From the NCBI GenBank assembly GCA_964523885.1, contig CAZFYX010000108.1, positions 1 to 64,000 on the forward strand: a DNA stretch of 64,000 bases, given 5' to 3'. Shown here in pieces: positions 28,781-39,485 of this stretch (the first letter of the stretch is position 1; each line of letters begins with the position of its first letter). A program made the translations under genes and the position numbers. The stretch comes from SHXO01 sp964523885. GTDB lineage: Bacteria > Pseudomonadota > Gammaproteobacteria > Burkholderiales > SHXO01. The notes beneath the pieces are model-generated. The model made no database searches, was not told the DNA's origin, and was given only the letters and a program-made list of their open reading frames with translations.

Positions 28781-28855
28781 GACCGTGAAGGGTGAATGCG
28801 TGAAGCGGCACTTCGGTTCCTTCACGCCTCGCCCTCCAACGCTCACGCTTGAGCC

Positions 28856-29182
28856 ATGACGATCCCCACGCGCCTCACTCCGGCAGACCTCACCAGCGCA
28901 CCGCTCACGCCCGGACGCCTGTCGCGGCTGGCGTTGGAGAATCCCGACATCGAGCTGCGCCACTACGCCCCGCAGGGCGAAGACCGGCAGGTGCCGCACG
29001 ATCGCGACGAGCTGTACTTCGTGATCAGCGGCAGCGGCACGTTCGTGCGCGGCAGCGAGCCGGTGCGGTTCGGGCCCGGCGACGTGCTGTTCGCGGCTGC
29101 CGGGGAGGTGCACCGCTTCACCGGCTTCAGCGCGGATTTCGCGACCTGGGTGCTGTTCTACGGCGCGCGCAAGACGCCGTAG
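28856..29182 (+). CDS. Cupin domain protein, second
   Basis: The protein has 108 residues. Cupin motif 1 is PHDRDELYFVISGSGTFVRG and motif 2 FGPGDVLFAAAGEVHRF. The first His is present (VPHDRDE), as is the later His in EVHRF, so metal binding is likely. The short length and lack of a DNA-binding part suggest a small enzyme or binding protein. It is followed by a convergent alpha-glucosidase gene. Confidence 0.85.
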   Translation: MTIPTRLTPADLTSAPLTPGRLSRLALENPDIELRHYAPQGEDRQVPHDRDELYFVISGSGTFVRGSEPVRFGPGDVLFAAAGEVHRFTGFSADFATWVLFYGARKTP

Positions 29183-29231
29183 CTGCATGCCTGCGCCGGT
29201 CGAGCCGCCGCGCTGCGCCGGCGTGCGGTGC

Positions 29232-30830
<1,599 letters not shown>

Positions 30831-30878
30831 CCTCCATCGGCCATGCCCAGGGAAGCGTGCGGGCAGGCGGCGTGCCCG

Positions 30879-32150
30879 CTACGAGGCCGGCCCCTCGATG
30901 CGCACCTGGGTGGTGAAGCGGCAGCTGCGCTCGCCGTCGCGGTACTCGACCTCGCCGATCGCCGCGACGTAGCCGCTCTCCGGCAACGGGACCTGTCCGC
31001 TCAGCGTGCCGCCGGCGATCTGCAGCGGAAGTGACTCCCAGCCAGCGGACCGGAAGTCGCGGTCCGGCGAGCGCGCCACCCACAGGCGGCCCGACGCGGG
31101 CTCCGGCCGTGCCTCGATCTGCGCGTCGAGCGCGACGCCGTTGCGGGTGTAGCGCCAGGCCAGTTGCGGCAGCGGGGCGCCTTGCGCGACATGCCGGAAG
31201 AAGCAGGCCAGGCTGTCGCGCCAGCGCGCCTGGTCGGTCAGCCCGTGGCCGTTGTTGGGCATGTAGAGCACGTGCTTCTCGCCCGGCAGGTCATCCCAGT
31301 ACAGGTTGAGGGCGTCCAGGGTCCAGTAGCGGTCGTTGGTGCCGAGCACGATCAGCTTGGGCATGCGCAGCTGCTGGCGGTAGGCGTAGGGGTCCACCAT
31401 GCCGACCAGGCGCGTGCCCGCTGAGGTGGCCATGAAGTCCGGCAGCCCCGGCCGGGTGTAAGGCGCAAGCATCTCGCTGTATTCGCCCCACGACTGCAGC
31501 TGGTGGGGCATCTGTGCCGGCAGGTTGAGCATGTCGATCACGCGCGGGACCACGCCAGCGACGCGCGGGTCCGCAGCCGCGGACAGCCAGGTCGTCCACC
31601 CACGCTTGGATGCGCCCGACACGACGAACCCGTCGAGCGGGAGCGCCAGGCGCTCGCGTGCGAACGCCTGCGCGGCATCCATCGCGCGAACGGCGCTCTT
31701 GGTCATCGGCAGCAGCAGCGGCCAGTCGGGATCGCCGGTGGCGAGGAAGCGCATGAAGGTCTCGGCGATCAGGTCGTCCTCGTACTTGCCCTGCAGCAGC
31801 GGCTGGTTGGGGACCTGGCCGAGTACGATCACGGGTGCGCGCAGCGCGCGCGCGAGCGCCAGGTCGTCGTGCACGCCGCCGCTGATGAACAGCAACGCGG
31901 TGCTGCCTTCGGTCTTCGGGGGTACATGAACGGCGAGCTCATGCGTCCAGCGCGTACCCTGCCAGACCTGCGAGACGAGCTGCAGCCGGTAGGTCGTGCC
32001 TGCGGCGCGGCGCTCGGTCTCGGCCAGCCGCCACGAGAACGCCGGATCGGGCCGGCGCACGTATTCGAGCAGGTCGGCGCGCGCGGGCGCAGCGGCGAGG
32101 AAGCCGAGGAGCAGGAGAAGCAGGAGAAGCAGGCGAGACATGGGCAGCAC
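30879..32150 (-). CDS. PhoPQ-activated pathogenicity-related (PqaA-like) protein
   Basis: The protein has 423 residues with a Leu-rich signal peptide (residues 5-25). The family is recognised by LLFISGGVHDDLALARAL, GQVPNQPLLQGKYEDDLIA, DGFVVSGASKRGWTTWLSAA with the probable nucleophile Ser of an alpha/beta hydrolase (GASKRG), then NGHGLTDQARWRDSLACFF. The fold is that of an alpha/beta hydrolase, perhaps a peptidase or esterase, exported to the periplasm. It shares an intergenic gap of 48 bases with the GH13 gene and is read in the same direction. Confidence 0.88.
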   Translation of the reverse strand: MLPMSRLLLLLLLLLGFLAAAPARADLLEYVRRPDPAFSWRLAETERRAAGTTYRLQLVSQVWQGTRWTHELAVHVPPKTEGSTALLFISGGVHDDLALARALRAPVIVLGQVPNQPLLQGKYEDDLIAETFMRFLATGDPDWPLLLPMTKSAVRAMDAAQAFARERLALPLDGFVVSGASKRGWTTWLSAAADPRVAGVVPRVIDMLNLPAQMPHQLQSWGEYSEMLAPYTRPGLPDFMATSAGTRLVGMVDPYAYRQQLRMPKLIVLGTNDRYWTLDALNLYWDDLPGEKHVLYMPNNGHGLTDQARWRDSLACFFRHVAQGAPLPQLAWRYTRNGVALDAQIEARPEPASGRLWVARSPDRDFRSAGWESLPLQIAGGTLSGQVPLPESGYVAAIGEVEYRDGERSCRFTTQVRIEGPAS

Positions 32151-32273
32151 CGGGCGGTGGGGGGAGCGGGTTGGACAGCAACCGGATCACGCAGTGCAGT
32201 GAGAACTGCAGCGCGTCCAGGCACTCTATTTGATGTCAGCAGCGCGCGGAGCGCCCGGCGCGGGAGGTGCCTC

Positions 32274-33005
32274 ATGAACGGCAGACAGGCCTGTGCGGTC
32301 GGTGGAGCGGTTCTCGCGCTGAGTGTGCCCGGCGCATTCGCCGAGGTGTACCAGTGCGTGGACGCGGACGGGCGGGTGCTGCTCACCGATGCGGGCTGCC
32401 CCTCGGGGTATCGCGAGAACCTGGTGGTGGCCACGCCGCCGATGCGGCCGGAAGACCAGCTGGCCTACCAGGAGGCGCTGGAGGCACGTGCGGCAGCCGC
32501 GGATGCGCAGCGCGAGGCTGCCCAGGCGGAGGTCAGGCGCCTGCGCGCCCAGCTCGCCGCGGAGCAGGCCTACGACGAGGACCAGCAGGCACGGATCGAG
32601 GCCCTCGACCGCCGCCTCGACAACGTGCTCGACGCCCCGCAGGTGTATCCCGGCACGGCGGCCGTGGTGCCAGTGCCGGTGCTCCCGTGGTGTGGCGCGA
32701 CCGGGCGGCCGGGGCTCGATTGCCGGCCGCGGGTGACGCCACGACCACAGACGGAACGGCGGCCGCCGATACCGGGCGCCGCACAGCGGCTGCCGCCGCA
32801 CCCGCCGCCCCATGACCGGGCGGCTCCCCACGAGCGCCGCGGGCCGAGGGCGGCGGCTCCTTCCGGGGCACCGCCGCCCCCGAGGGCTCAGGTGCGCACC
32901 CCGGATCCCCGCGAGAGCTGCGGCACCTTCGGCTGCACCCCCGGGATCACGCACGCACCCTGGGACGATCGGGCAGGAGGCCGTGACCACACGCAGCGGC
33001 ACTGA
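32274..33005 (+). CDS. DUF4124-domain exported protein
   Basis: The protein has 243 residues from ATG 32274 with GGGAGG upstream. A signal peptide (residues 1-23) is followed by a DUF4124 module, EVYQCVDADGRVLLTDAGCP, then a coiled coil at about 63-113 rich in Ala/Gln/Arg, and a long Pro/Arg-rich tail. DUF4124 proteins are common in the periplasm of betaproteobacteria and gammaproteobacteria with unknown function. Cysteines in the N-terminal module (CVDAD...GCP) may form a disulfide. Confidence 0.85.
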   Translation: MNGRQACAVGGAVLALSVPGAFAEVYQCVDADGRVLLTDAGCPSGYRENLVVATPPMRPEDQLAYQEALEARAAAADAQREAAQAEVRRLRAQLAAEQAYDEDQQARIEALDRRLDNVLDAPQVYPGTAAVVPVPVLPWCGATGRPGLDCRPRVTPRPQTERRPPIPGAAQRLPPHPPPHDRAAPHERRGPRAAAPSGAPPPPRAQVRTPDPRESCGTFGCTPGITHAPWDDRAGGRDHTQRH

Positions 33006-33110
33006 GCACGCCGTCCACGCGTCCGGCACGCGCGGTCGGCTGCGCGCCCTGGCGTCATCCGCATGGGTTAGACTCTGCGCCGCGACGCATTCCAGCACGG
33101 AGGCAACCCC

Positions 33111-33725
33111 ATGGCACGCACGCCGATCCACCCGGGCCAGATCGACTGGTCCGGCGAGAACCCGGGCATGTACCTGAAGGACAGCGCGGACGGCCCCTAC
33201 GTCACGCTGGTGAGCTTCTTCCGGGTGATCTGCTCGCCGCACGGCAAGGGCCACGCGGCGTTCATCCTGCAGGACCCGATGGGGACCGGCCGGGATGCAG
33301 CCCGCCCCAACCTGTGCATCACCGACAACGAACCGCTTGCAGCCTACGTGCGCGACGGGTTCGTGGCGAAGTTCGGCAGCTTCCGCGACGCGAAGGGCCT
33401 GTCCGGGTGCCGCGTGGTGCCCGGCTGGGACTTCATGGCCGGCGGCGACGCGCGCACCTCGCATGTGGAATGGTTCCGCAGCGCCGTGGGGCAGGTGTGC
33501 CTGACCTGGCGTGACCTGAGCAAGCCGTTCCTGGTCGAGCTCGATCGCGAGCGCTCCGCCACCGGGGCCCACGAGATGATCTCGCTGTTCGTCGACGCCC
33601 GTGCGGTGGAGGCCACGATCAACGGGCGCGCGGTGGCGGGCAAGCCGTTCCCGCGCGAGTTCGCCGGGCGCAAGGACAGCAGCACCGCGTTCCTGGCCTT
33701 CTCCGAGACCTGGGTGAAGGCGTGA
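33111..33725 (+). CDS. Conserved hypothetical protein, likely beta-rich
   Basis: The protein has 204 residues from ATG 33111, without a signal peptide. Stretches such as KDSADGPYVTLVSFFRVICS, GHAAFILQDP and NLCITDNEPLAAYVRDGFVA, then GWDFMAGGDARTSHVEWFRS, give an alternating strand pattern. No family was recognised with confidence. The stop codon overlaps the start of the next gene by four bases (GTGA at 33722), so the pair is co-translated. Confidence 0.75.
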   Translation: MARTPIHPGQIDWSGENPGMYLKDSADGPYVTLVSFFRVICSPHGKGHAAFILQDPMGTGRDAARPNLCITDNEPLAAYVRDGFVAKFGSFRDAKGLSGCRVVPGWDFMAGGDARTSHVEWFRSAVGQVCLTWRDLSKPFLVELDRERSATGAHEMISLFVDARAVEATINGRAVAGKPFPREFAGRKDSSTAFLAFSETWVKA

Positions 33726-34165
33726 GGCGGGCCCTGGCTGCGGTCGCGCTGCTGTCCCTCGCACTGGCTCTGCCGGCGCAGGCGGCATTGCAGGCGGTGC
33801 CGGCCAAGCGCACCGACCAGATGAAGGTGAAGCAGCAGGGCGCACTGATCGAGATCCGCAGCCCCAGCGGCGTGGGCAGCGGCGTGCTCAAGCGCGGTGG
33901 TGCCGCCTGGCCCAGGGCGATGAAGTTCGAGGTCAGGGGACTCGACCAGCTCGAGCACTTCCGCGTGAGCGCCGGCGACATGTCGCTGGTGTGCGGGCTG
34001 GAACGCAAGGAAGGCGTCGCGGCCGAGCGCGTGTGCCGCGTGGGCGATCGCGCGGTGCAGCCGCCGGTCGAGCGCGGCTCGGTGTTCGAGGTGGTCGTGC
34101 CGCCGGAGCTGCTGGCGACCCACGAGGACAGCATGGTGGTCGAGTGGGTGAACTCGTGGCGTTGA
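33722..34165 (+). CDS. Small exported protein coupled to the preceding gene
   Basis: The protein has 147 residues from GTG 33722. Residues 1-21 are a signal peptide (LAAVALLSLALALPAQA). The mature part is about 125 residues with beta-rich character, including QQGALIEIRSPSGVGSGVLK and MSLVCGLERKEGVAAERVCR with two Cys that may form a disulfide. No known family was recognised. The context suggests that it partners the cytosolic upstream protein. Confidence 0.72.
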   Translation: MRRALAAVALLSLALALPAQAALQAVPAKRTDQMKVKQQGALIEIRSPSGVGSGVLKRGGAAWPRAMKFEVRGLDQLEHFRVSAGDMSLVCGLERKEGVAAERVCRVGDRAVQPPVERGSVFEVVVPPELLATHEDSMVVEWVNSWR

Positions 34166-34204
34166 GCGTGCGCTCGTCGCGCGCCCACCCCATGGCGGCC
34201 GGCG

Positions 34205-35335
34205 ATGCAGCCTGATCCGGCCTCCCCAGGCACCGGCCTCGCGTCCGCCTCGCGACAGGATCTCGCGCGTGTCCTGCTCGCGGTCCTGAGCATCGGCCTG
34301 CTCATCGCGATCTCGCTGTGGGTGCTGCTGCCCTTCCTGGGCGCGATGGTCTGGGGCGTCGCCATCGTGGCCGCGACCTGGCCGCTGATGCTGCGGCTGC
34401 AGGCGCTGCTGTTCGGACGGCGCAGCCTCGCGGTGCTGCTGCTCACGGTGCTGCTCCTGCTGATCCTGTTCATCCCGCTGTCGCTCGTGGTCGGGGCGAT
34501 CGTCAAGAACGCCAGCGAGATCATCGCGTGGGTGCGTGCGCTCGGCAGCTTCCAGCTGCCGCCGCCGCCGGACTGGCTGGTGAACCTGCCGGTGGTGGGC
34601 ACGCGGCTGGGCCAGGTCTGGCAGCACATCGCCGGCTCGGGCATCGAGCAGCTGGCGAAGGAAGCCGCCCCCTACGCGGCGACCGTGGCCGCCTGGCTCA
34701 TCGGCCAGATCGGCAATCTCGGCATGGTCGTCGTGCAGTTCCTGCTCACCGTCGCGGTCACCGCGATCTTCTACCTCAATGGCGAGGCCGCGGCGCGGCT
34801 CGTCCTGCGCTTCGGCTACCGCCTTGCCGGGGAGCGCGGCGTGAACGTGATGCAGCTCGCGGGCCGTGCCATCCGCGGTGTCGCCCTGGGCATCGTGGTC
34901 ACCGCGCTGGTGCAGTCGGCGCTGGGCGGCATCGCGCTGGTGATCGCCGGGGTGCCGTTCGCCGCCCTGCTGGCCGCGGTGATGTTCGTGCTGTGCATCG
35001 CCCAGATCGGCCCGATGCTCGTGCTCGTGCCGGCCGTGATCTGGCTGTACTGGAACGGCGACGCGGGGTGGGGCACGTTCCTGCTGGTGAGCACGGCGGT
35101 GGTCGGGACGATGGACAACTTCCTGCGGCCGTTCCTGATCAAGAAGGGCGCCGACCTGCCGCTGCTGCTCATCTTCGCCGGCGTGATCGGCGGCCTGTTC
35201 GCCTTCGGGCTGATCGGCATCTTCGTCGGGCCGGTGGTGCTGGCGGTGACCTACACGCTGCTCGACGCGTGGATGAACGATCAGCCCTATTCGCCGGATG
35301 CGCCGCAGTCCGGCCCTGCGCCGCTGGAAAAGTAG
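34205..35335 (+). CDS. AI-2E family transporter
   Basis: The protein has 376 residues with the AI-2E_transport (PerM/TqsA-like) layout: two N-terminal helices (LLAVLSIGLLIAISLWVLLP then FLGAMVWGVAIVAATWPLML), a cytosolic middle part with repeated NLGMVVVQFLLTVAV, and ending QIGPMLVLVPAVIWLYWNGD and IFVGPVVLAVTYTLL. Family members export small molecules or act as Na+/H+ exchangers; the name comes from a proposed autoinducer role. The substrate is unknown. ATG 34205 is used. Confidence 0.88.
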   Translation: MQPDPASPGTGLASASRQDLARVLLAVLSIGLLIAISLWVLLPFLGAMVWGVAIVAATWPLMLRLQALLFGRRSLAVLLLTVLLLLILFIPLSLVVGAIVKNASEIIAWVRALGSFQLPPPPDWLVNLPVVGTRLGQVWQHIAGSGIEQLAKEAAPYAATVAAWLIGQIGNLGMVVVQFLLTVAVTAIFYLNGEAAARLVLRFGYRLAGERGVNVMQLAGRAIRGVALGIVVTALVQSALGGIALVIAGVPFAALLAAVMFVLCIAQIGPMLVLVPAVIWLYWNGDAGWGTFLLVSTAVVGTMDNFLRPFLIKKGADLPLLLIFAGVIGGLFAFGLIGIFVGPVVLAVTYTLLDAWMNDQPYSPDAPQSGPAPLEK

Positions 35336-35402
35336 CCCGGTGGCGGTGCACCCGGGGGTCGGGCACAATAGCGCGCAGTCGTGCAGGGGAACGGGCTCAG
35401 CA

Positions 35403-36008
35403 ATGCGGTCAGCCGGCCGGTTCGTGCTTGTCGTGATGCTCGGCACGCTGCTGGTCGCGTGTGCCTCCACCAGCCTGGTCAACCAGTGGCGTGACCCGCA
35501 GTTCGCCGGTCCGCCTCTGCACCGGATCATGGTGGTGGGCGTGACCGTCCAGCCCAGCGTGCGCCGCGTGTTCGAGGACGAGTTCGTGGCGCAGCTGCGC
35601 GCGGCCGGCGTCGACGGCGTGCAGAGCTACACCGTGATCCCGGAGGACGGCCAGGCCGGCAAGGAGATCGTCGAGCAGGCCGTCGAGCAGCTGCACGCCG
35701 ATGGCGTGCTGGTGACGCGGCTGGTGAACCGCACGGTGCAGACGCAGGTCACGCCGGGGTTCTACCAGCCCGCACCCGTGCTCGGCTTCTACGGGTGGTA
35801 TTCGGCCGCGTGGATCGGCTACTACGAGCCGCCCATGGTGTACCAGTACGACGTGGTGACCGCGGAGACGAGCCTGTACAGCCCGCCGCGGTCGAAGTTG
35901 CTGTGGTCCGGCACGACCCAGACGTTCGCGCCGACCGAAGTGAAGAAGGAGACGGCCGGTTTTGCCAAAGTCATCATCGGTGCGCTGCGCAAGGAGGGAA
36001 TCATCTAG
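35403..36008 (+). CDS. DUF4136-like lipoprotein
   Basis: The protein has 201 residues from ATG 35403. A lipobox LLVACAS (about 16-22) marks a lipoprotein anchored by Cys20. The mature part has LHRIMVVGVTVQPSVRRVFE, then a helix, then QSYTVIPEDGQAG and a C-terminal ETAGFAKVIIGALRKEGII, similar to DUF4136/Cj0814-type lipoproteins. The function is unknown. An insert rich in Tyr/Pro (GFYQPAPVLGFYGWYSAAW) separates two halves. It is followed 91 bases later by another lipoprotein. Confidence 0.75.
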   Translation: MRSAGRFVLVVMLGTLLVACASTSLVNQWRDPQFAGPPLHRIMVVGVTVQPSVRRVFEDEFVAQLRAAGVDGVQSYTVIPEDGQAGKEIVEQAVEQLHADGVLVTRLVNRTVQTQVTPGFYQPAPVLGFYGWYSAAWIGYYEPPMVYQYDVVTAETSLYSPPRSKLLWSGTTQTFAPTEVKKETAGFAKVIIGALRKEGII

Positions 36009-36099
36009 CGCCTGCGCGCGCGGCCGGCCTGCGCATCGCATCACCCCCCGGCTGCGCTGATCCGCGCACGGGCCGGGTTTCGCCATCCATCGTATCCGC

Positions 36100-37389
36100 A
36101 TGCATCGAACTGTCCCGCGCCACGCGCTGATCGCGCTGCTGGCTGTCGCCGCGGCTGCAGGCTGCACCTCGCAGGCCGAGAAGGAACGCCTGGCGCGTCC
36201 ACCCCTGCGCGAGGTGTTCGCGCCGCCCACGCTCGAGGCTCCGCCAGCCGCTGCAGCACCCGGTGCGGCGCCCGCCGGTGCGGCGGGCGCGGCCCCTGCA
36301 ACCGGCGCTGCCGCCGTGGACGCCAACGCCGCCGCCTTCGAGAGCGTGCCGGCGGCGGCGGCTGGCGGCGGTGCCGCGCTGAAGGCGCCTGCTCCATCGG
36401 TGCAGGCGCCTGAAGAGATGCGTGCCCCGGCAGCCGCGTCCGCCGATTCCGAGGGTGCTCACCTGAAGGCCCCGTCGCTGTCCGAGCCGCCGGCTGCTGC
36501 CGCACCTGCTGCTGCGGCTGCATCGGCGGCCGCGGCACCGGCGCCGGATGCGCCGGGACCTGCGCAGGAACCTGCGGCACCTGCGCCGGATGCTGCGCCG
36601 CCGGCGCGGGCTGCGAGTGCAGGCGAAATCGACCTGGCGAAGGAGTTCGAGTCGATCCCGGCTGCGGGTGCGTCGGCTGCAGCGGCGCAGACCGCGGCCG
36701 CGGAGCCGGCGCCGGTGCCTGCTGCAGAGGAGGCGCCGCATGCCGCGGCCCCCACGCCCGTCCCGGTGCCGTCGTCCAGCGCGACTGCTCCCGCCGCGGC
36801 AGTGCCGAAAGTCATCGTCACCAATCGCCCTGCGGTGCTGGTCTCGATCCAGGGGCCGCCGACATACGGTCCGATGCCGGGGTCGAAGCTGCAGCGCGTG
36901 CTCAACACCCCGGCGTTCCTGGTAAAGGGCGCCAGCGGCAACCTGTATCTCTCGGTCTACGACGGCTTCATGACCGCGCCCAAGCTGGCCGGGCCCTGGA
37001 GCGTGATGAAGACGGTGCCCAGGGTGGTGCAGGACGCGAAAGCGCGCGTCCTGCAGGAAGGCGAAGCGGACCTGCTGGCCGGAAATGCGGATGCCACCGG
37101 CAAGCGGCCGAGCCTGAAGCAGCCGCCCGCGCCCCGGGTCGTGGTGGCCACCCAGCCAACCGCGCTCGTCGTGACGCGCGGCGACCCGGTGTACGAGCCG
37201 GTGGAGGGCACGAAGCTCTCGCGGGTCGCGAATACCGATTCGCTGCTCTACGTGAACCGGCCCGAGGACCGCACCTACCTGAAGGTCGGCGACCATTGGT
37301 ACCGTGCGAAGTCGCTGAAAGGGCCCTGGTCGGCGGTGGCCGCCGACGCGCTGCCCGAGGGGCTCGAGGACGCGATCCCGGCGAAGTAG
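36100..37389 (+). CDS. Lipoprotein with a long Ala/Pro linker and two C-terminal repeats
   Basis: The protein has 429 residues. Residues 1-22 are a lipoprotein signal ending AAGCTS (Cys22). Residues 30-230 are a low-complexity Ala/Pro/Ser linker that could span the periplasm or peptidoglycan. The C-terminus holds two related modules (about 235-305 and 345-420) each with VIVTNRPAVLVSIQGPPTYG or VVVATQPTALVVTRGDPVYE and ending in a GPWSV/GPWSA motif. Similar modules occur in carbohydrate-binding or outer-surface proteins. Function is inferred to be cell-envelope related. Confidence 0.75.
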   Translation: MHRTVPRHALIALLAVAAAAGCTSQAEKERLARPPLREVFAPPTLEAPPAAAAPGAAPAGAAGAAPATGAAAVDANAAAFESVPAAAAGGGAALKAPAPSVQAPEEMRAPAAASADSEGAHLKAPSLSEPPAAAAPAAAAASAAAAPAPDAPGPAQEPAAPAPDAAPPARAASAGEIDLAKEFESIPAAGASAAAAQTAAAEPAPVPAAEEAPHAAAPTPVPVPSSSATAPAAAVPKVIVTNRPAVLVSIQGPPTYGPMPGSKLQRVLNTPAFLVKGASGNLYLSVYDGFMTAPKLAGPWSVMKTVPRVVQDAKARVLQEGEADLLAGNADATGKRPSLKQPPAPRVVVATQPTALVVTRGDPVYEPVEGTKLSRVANTDSLLYVNRPEDRTYLKVGDHWYRAKSLKGPWSAVAADALPEGLEDAIPAK

Positions 37390-37394
37390 CCGGT

Positions 37395-39464
37395 CTATTC
37401 GGGGGCGCGCTCGCCGCGCCCGGGCGGCAGGAAGAACGTGCGGGGCGCGGCCAGGAAGCGCCGCCACAGCGCGCGCACGAACTCGAGCAGGAAGGTTCGC
37501 GGCAGTCCGAATGCGCGCGCGGCCGTATACAGCGACAGGGTGAAGCTGACGCCGAGGTTGAGCACGAACATCGTGCCGATGCCCGCGATCGCCCAGAGCA
37601 GGAAGCCGCCGTACCAGCGTTCGCCCAGTTCTGCGGTGGCGAGCGACAGGATGCCCGAGTTGAGCGTCACGTGGCGCACGTCGAGCGGCAGCCCGAGGAA
37701 CGCGCCGATGGCCGGCGTGAATCCCAGCATCAGGCCGAGCGAGATGTTGGTGCCCCAGCCGGAGATGTTGCGTGACACCGTTCCGGCCATGCGGACCATG
37801 CGCGTGCGGCCGAAGCGCGTTCCCAGCCGATGCGCGGCGATCGCCTGCGGCAGCCGGTGCAGCATCGCCCAGTTGTCGAACCAGCCGCCGATGACGCTTG
37901 CCAGCCAGAGGATCGCGCCGGTGAGCGCCGCATACCAGACCGTCAGGCTGTCCACCGGGCTGAGCGTCTGGAACACGTACTGCGCCTGCGCGTGGTCGAG
38001 GAACGGCCGGCCGAGCGCGAGCTGCCACAGCGCGCTGAACACGTAGGCCCCGATCGACACCACGATCACGTTGGACAGCGCCGCGGCGAGCTGCGAGCGG
38101 ACGATCTGCACGGTGGTCATGACGATGAGATCCAGCCGCTCGGTGCCGGCATGCTCGCGCATGATCGTGGCGAGCGCCGCAGCCGTCATCGCGGGCTGCT
38201 TGGTCGCCAGGATGAGGCCGAGGGCCTGCAGGACCAGGAAGCTCGCCGCGTAGTTGAGCCCGGTGAGCAGGCCGTTCACGAACAGCGGCAGCTGCAGCCC
38301 GGCGATCGACATCTTCATCGCGCCGGTGAACACGGTGAGCAGGCCGCCACCCGCGGCGGCGAGCCAGATGTGCCAGTACTCCGGGCGGGTCCAGGCGATG
38401 TAGTGCTCGCCGCTGCGACCGGTGCGCTCGACGATCTTGCGCTGGAGCATCTGCAGGTTCACGGCGGTGAGGTGTGCCATGCTGCGGTCGTTGAGCGAGG
38501 CGGCCAGCAGCAGCGCGAGCAGCTGGTGGACGATCACGTTGCGCGGCCGGCCCGGCTCGCTCTGCATCAGGTCGAGCATGAGGTCCATCCGGACCAGGCA
38601 GCGGTCGAGCACGTCCAGCGCATACACGATGTCCACGCTCACGCCCTGGGTGTCGAGCTTGCGGCCGACCTCGGCCATGCTCTTGCGGCAGGCCTGCATC
38701 TCCGTGCGCAGCGCAGCGGCTGCCTGCGAGAGGTCGCCGCCGGCTTCCCAGCGCGCTGCGACCGTGTCGGCGGCGCCCGCGATCCGGAAGAACGGCGACT
38801 GCGCGATCGCGAGCGGCGCATGGCGCGCCCGCACCTTGTCGGCCAGTCCTTCCGCCTGCACGCGCACCGCCAGCAGCCGCAGTCCGTCGCCTACGCCATG
38901 GCGCAACGCGCGATGCACCATGGCGTCGTCGCTGCTCAGCAAGGCCACGAGCCGGTCGAACGCGGGTTCCGGAATGCGTGCGAAGCGCGTGACCTGCGAC
39001 TTCTTCGCGTACAGCTGCTGCAGCAGCCAGGACAGGTCGTGCTCGTCCGCCGGTTGCGGCAGCACCTTGCGCAGGAATCGGCTGCTGAGCTCGGCGAAGA
39101 AGCCGCGCTCGCTGGGCAGGCCGGCGCTGCCGAACAGGTTGGCGCTCTCGGACTCGCGCAGCAGCTCGCCGAAGCTCGCGCGCAGCAGATCGCGCACGAC
39201 CGCGCTGGATTCGCCTACGGTGAGGAAGAGATTCCAGCGCGCCAGTGCCTCGTCGGTGAGCATACCGCTGTCGTCGGTGCTCGACGCCTCGGGACCCGAG
39301 CGCAGCCAGTCGACCAGCTGCTGCAGCGCATGCACGCGCTGGATCAGGTCCTGCGCATCGCGCAAGGCCTCCAGCCGAGCCGCGAGCGCCTCGGCTTCAC
39401 GCGTGTCGTAACGGCGCGGTGCCAGGCACGCGCCGATCTCCACGGCGAGGTTCGCTTCCGGCAT
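37395..39464 (-). CDS. Gcr-type 'site-specific recombinase' membrane protein
   Basis: The protein has 689 residues with multiple helices in the C-terminal half (about 370-660) after a helical N-terminal part. It matches the SpecificRecomb (Gcr) family: EYWHIWLAAAGGGLLTVFTG then KQPAMTAAALATIMREHAGT and FVNGLLTGLNYAASFLVLQA. Despite the family name, the sequence has no recombinase catalytic residues and looks like an integral membrane protein. The family is typical of betaproteobacteria. The opposite strand is open for over 1,000 codons, which is a codon-bias artefact. Confidence 0.85.
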   Translation of the reverse strand: MPEANLAVEIGACLAPRRYDTREAEALAARLEALRDAQDLIQRVHALQQLVDWLRSGPEASSTDDSGMLTDEALARWNLFLTVGESSAVVRDLLRASFGELLRESESANLFGSAGLPSERGFFAELSSRFLRKVLPQPADEHDLSWLLQQLYAKKSQVTRFARIPEPAFDRLVALLSSDDAMVHRALRHGVGDGLRLLAVRVQAEGLADKVRARHAPLAIAQSPFFRIAGAADTVAARWEAGGDLSQAAAALRTEMQACRKSMAEVGRKLDTQGVSVDIVYALDVLDRCLVRMDLMLDLMQSEPGRPRNVIVHQLLALLLAASLNDRSMAHLTAVNLQMLQRKIVERTGRSGEHYIAWTRPEYWHIWLAAAGGGLLTVFTGAMKMSIAGLQLPLFVNGLLTGLNYAASFLVLQALGLILATKQPAMTAAALATIMREHAGTERLDLIVMTTVQIVRSQLAAALSNVIVVSIGAYVFSALWQLALGRPFLDHAQAQYVFQTLSPVDSLTVWYAALTGAILWLASVIGGWFDNWAMLHRLPQAIAAHRLGTRFGRTRMVRMAGTVSRNISGWGTNISLGLMLGFTPAIGAFLGLPLDVRHVTLNSGILSLATAELGERWYGGFLLWAIAGIGTMFVLNLGVSFTLSLYTAARAFGLPRTFLLEFVRALWRRFLAAPRTFFLPPGRGERAPE

Positions 39465-39485
39465 CTTCGGGTCCCGGGTGGAGCG

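Noticed and set aside
37395..39464. Gcr gene as the missing integron integrase or a phage recombinase
   Set aside because: The sequence has many membrane helices and no tyrosine- or serine-recombinase active-site residues; the family name is historical.
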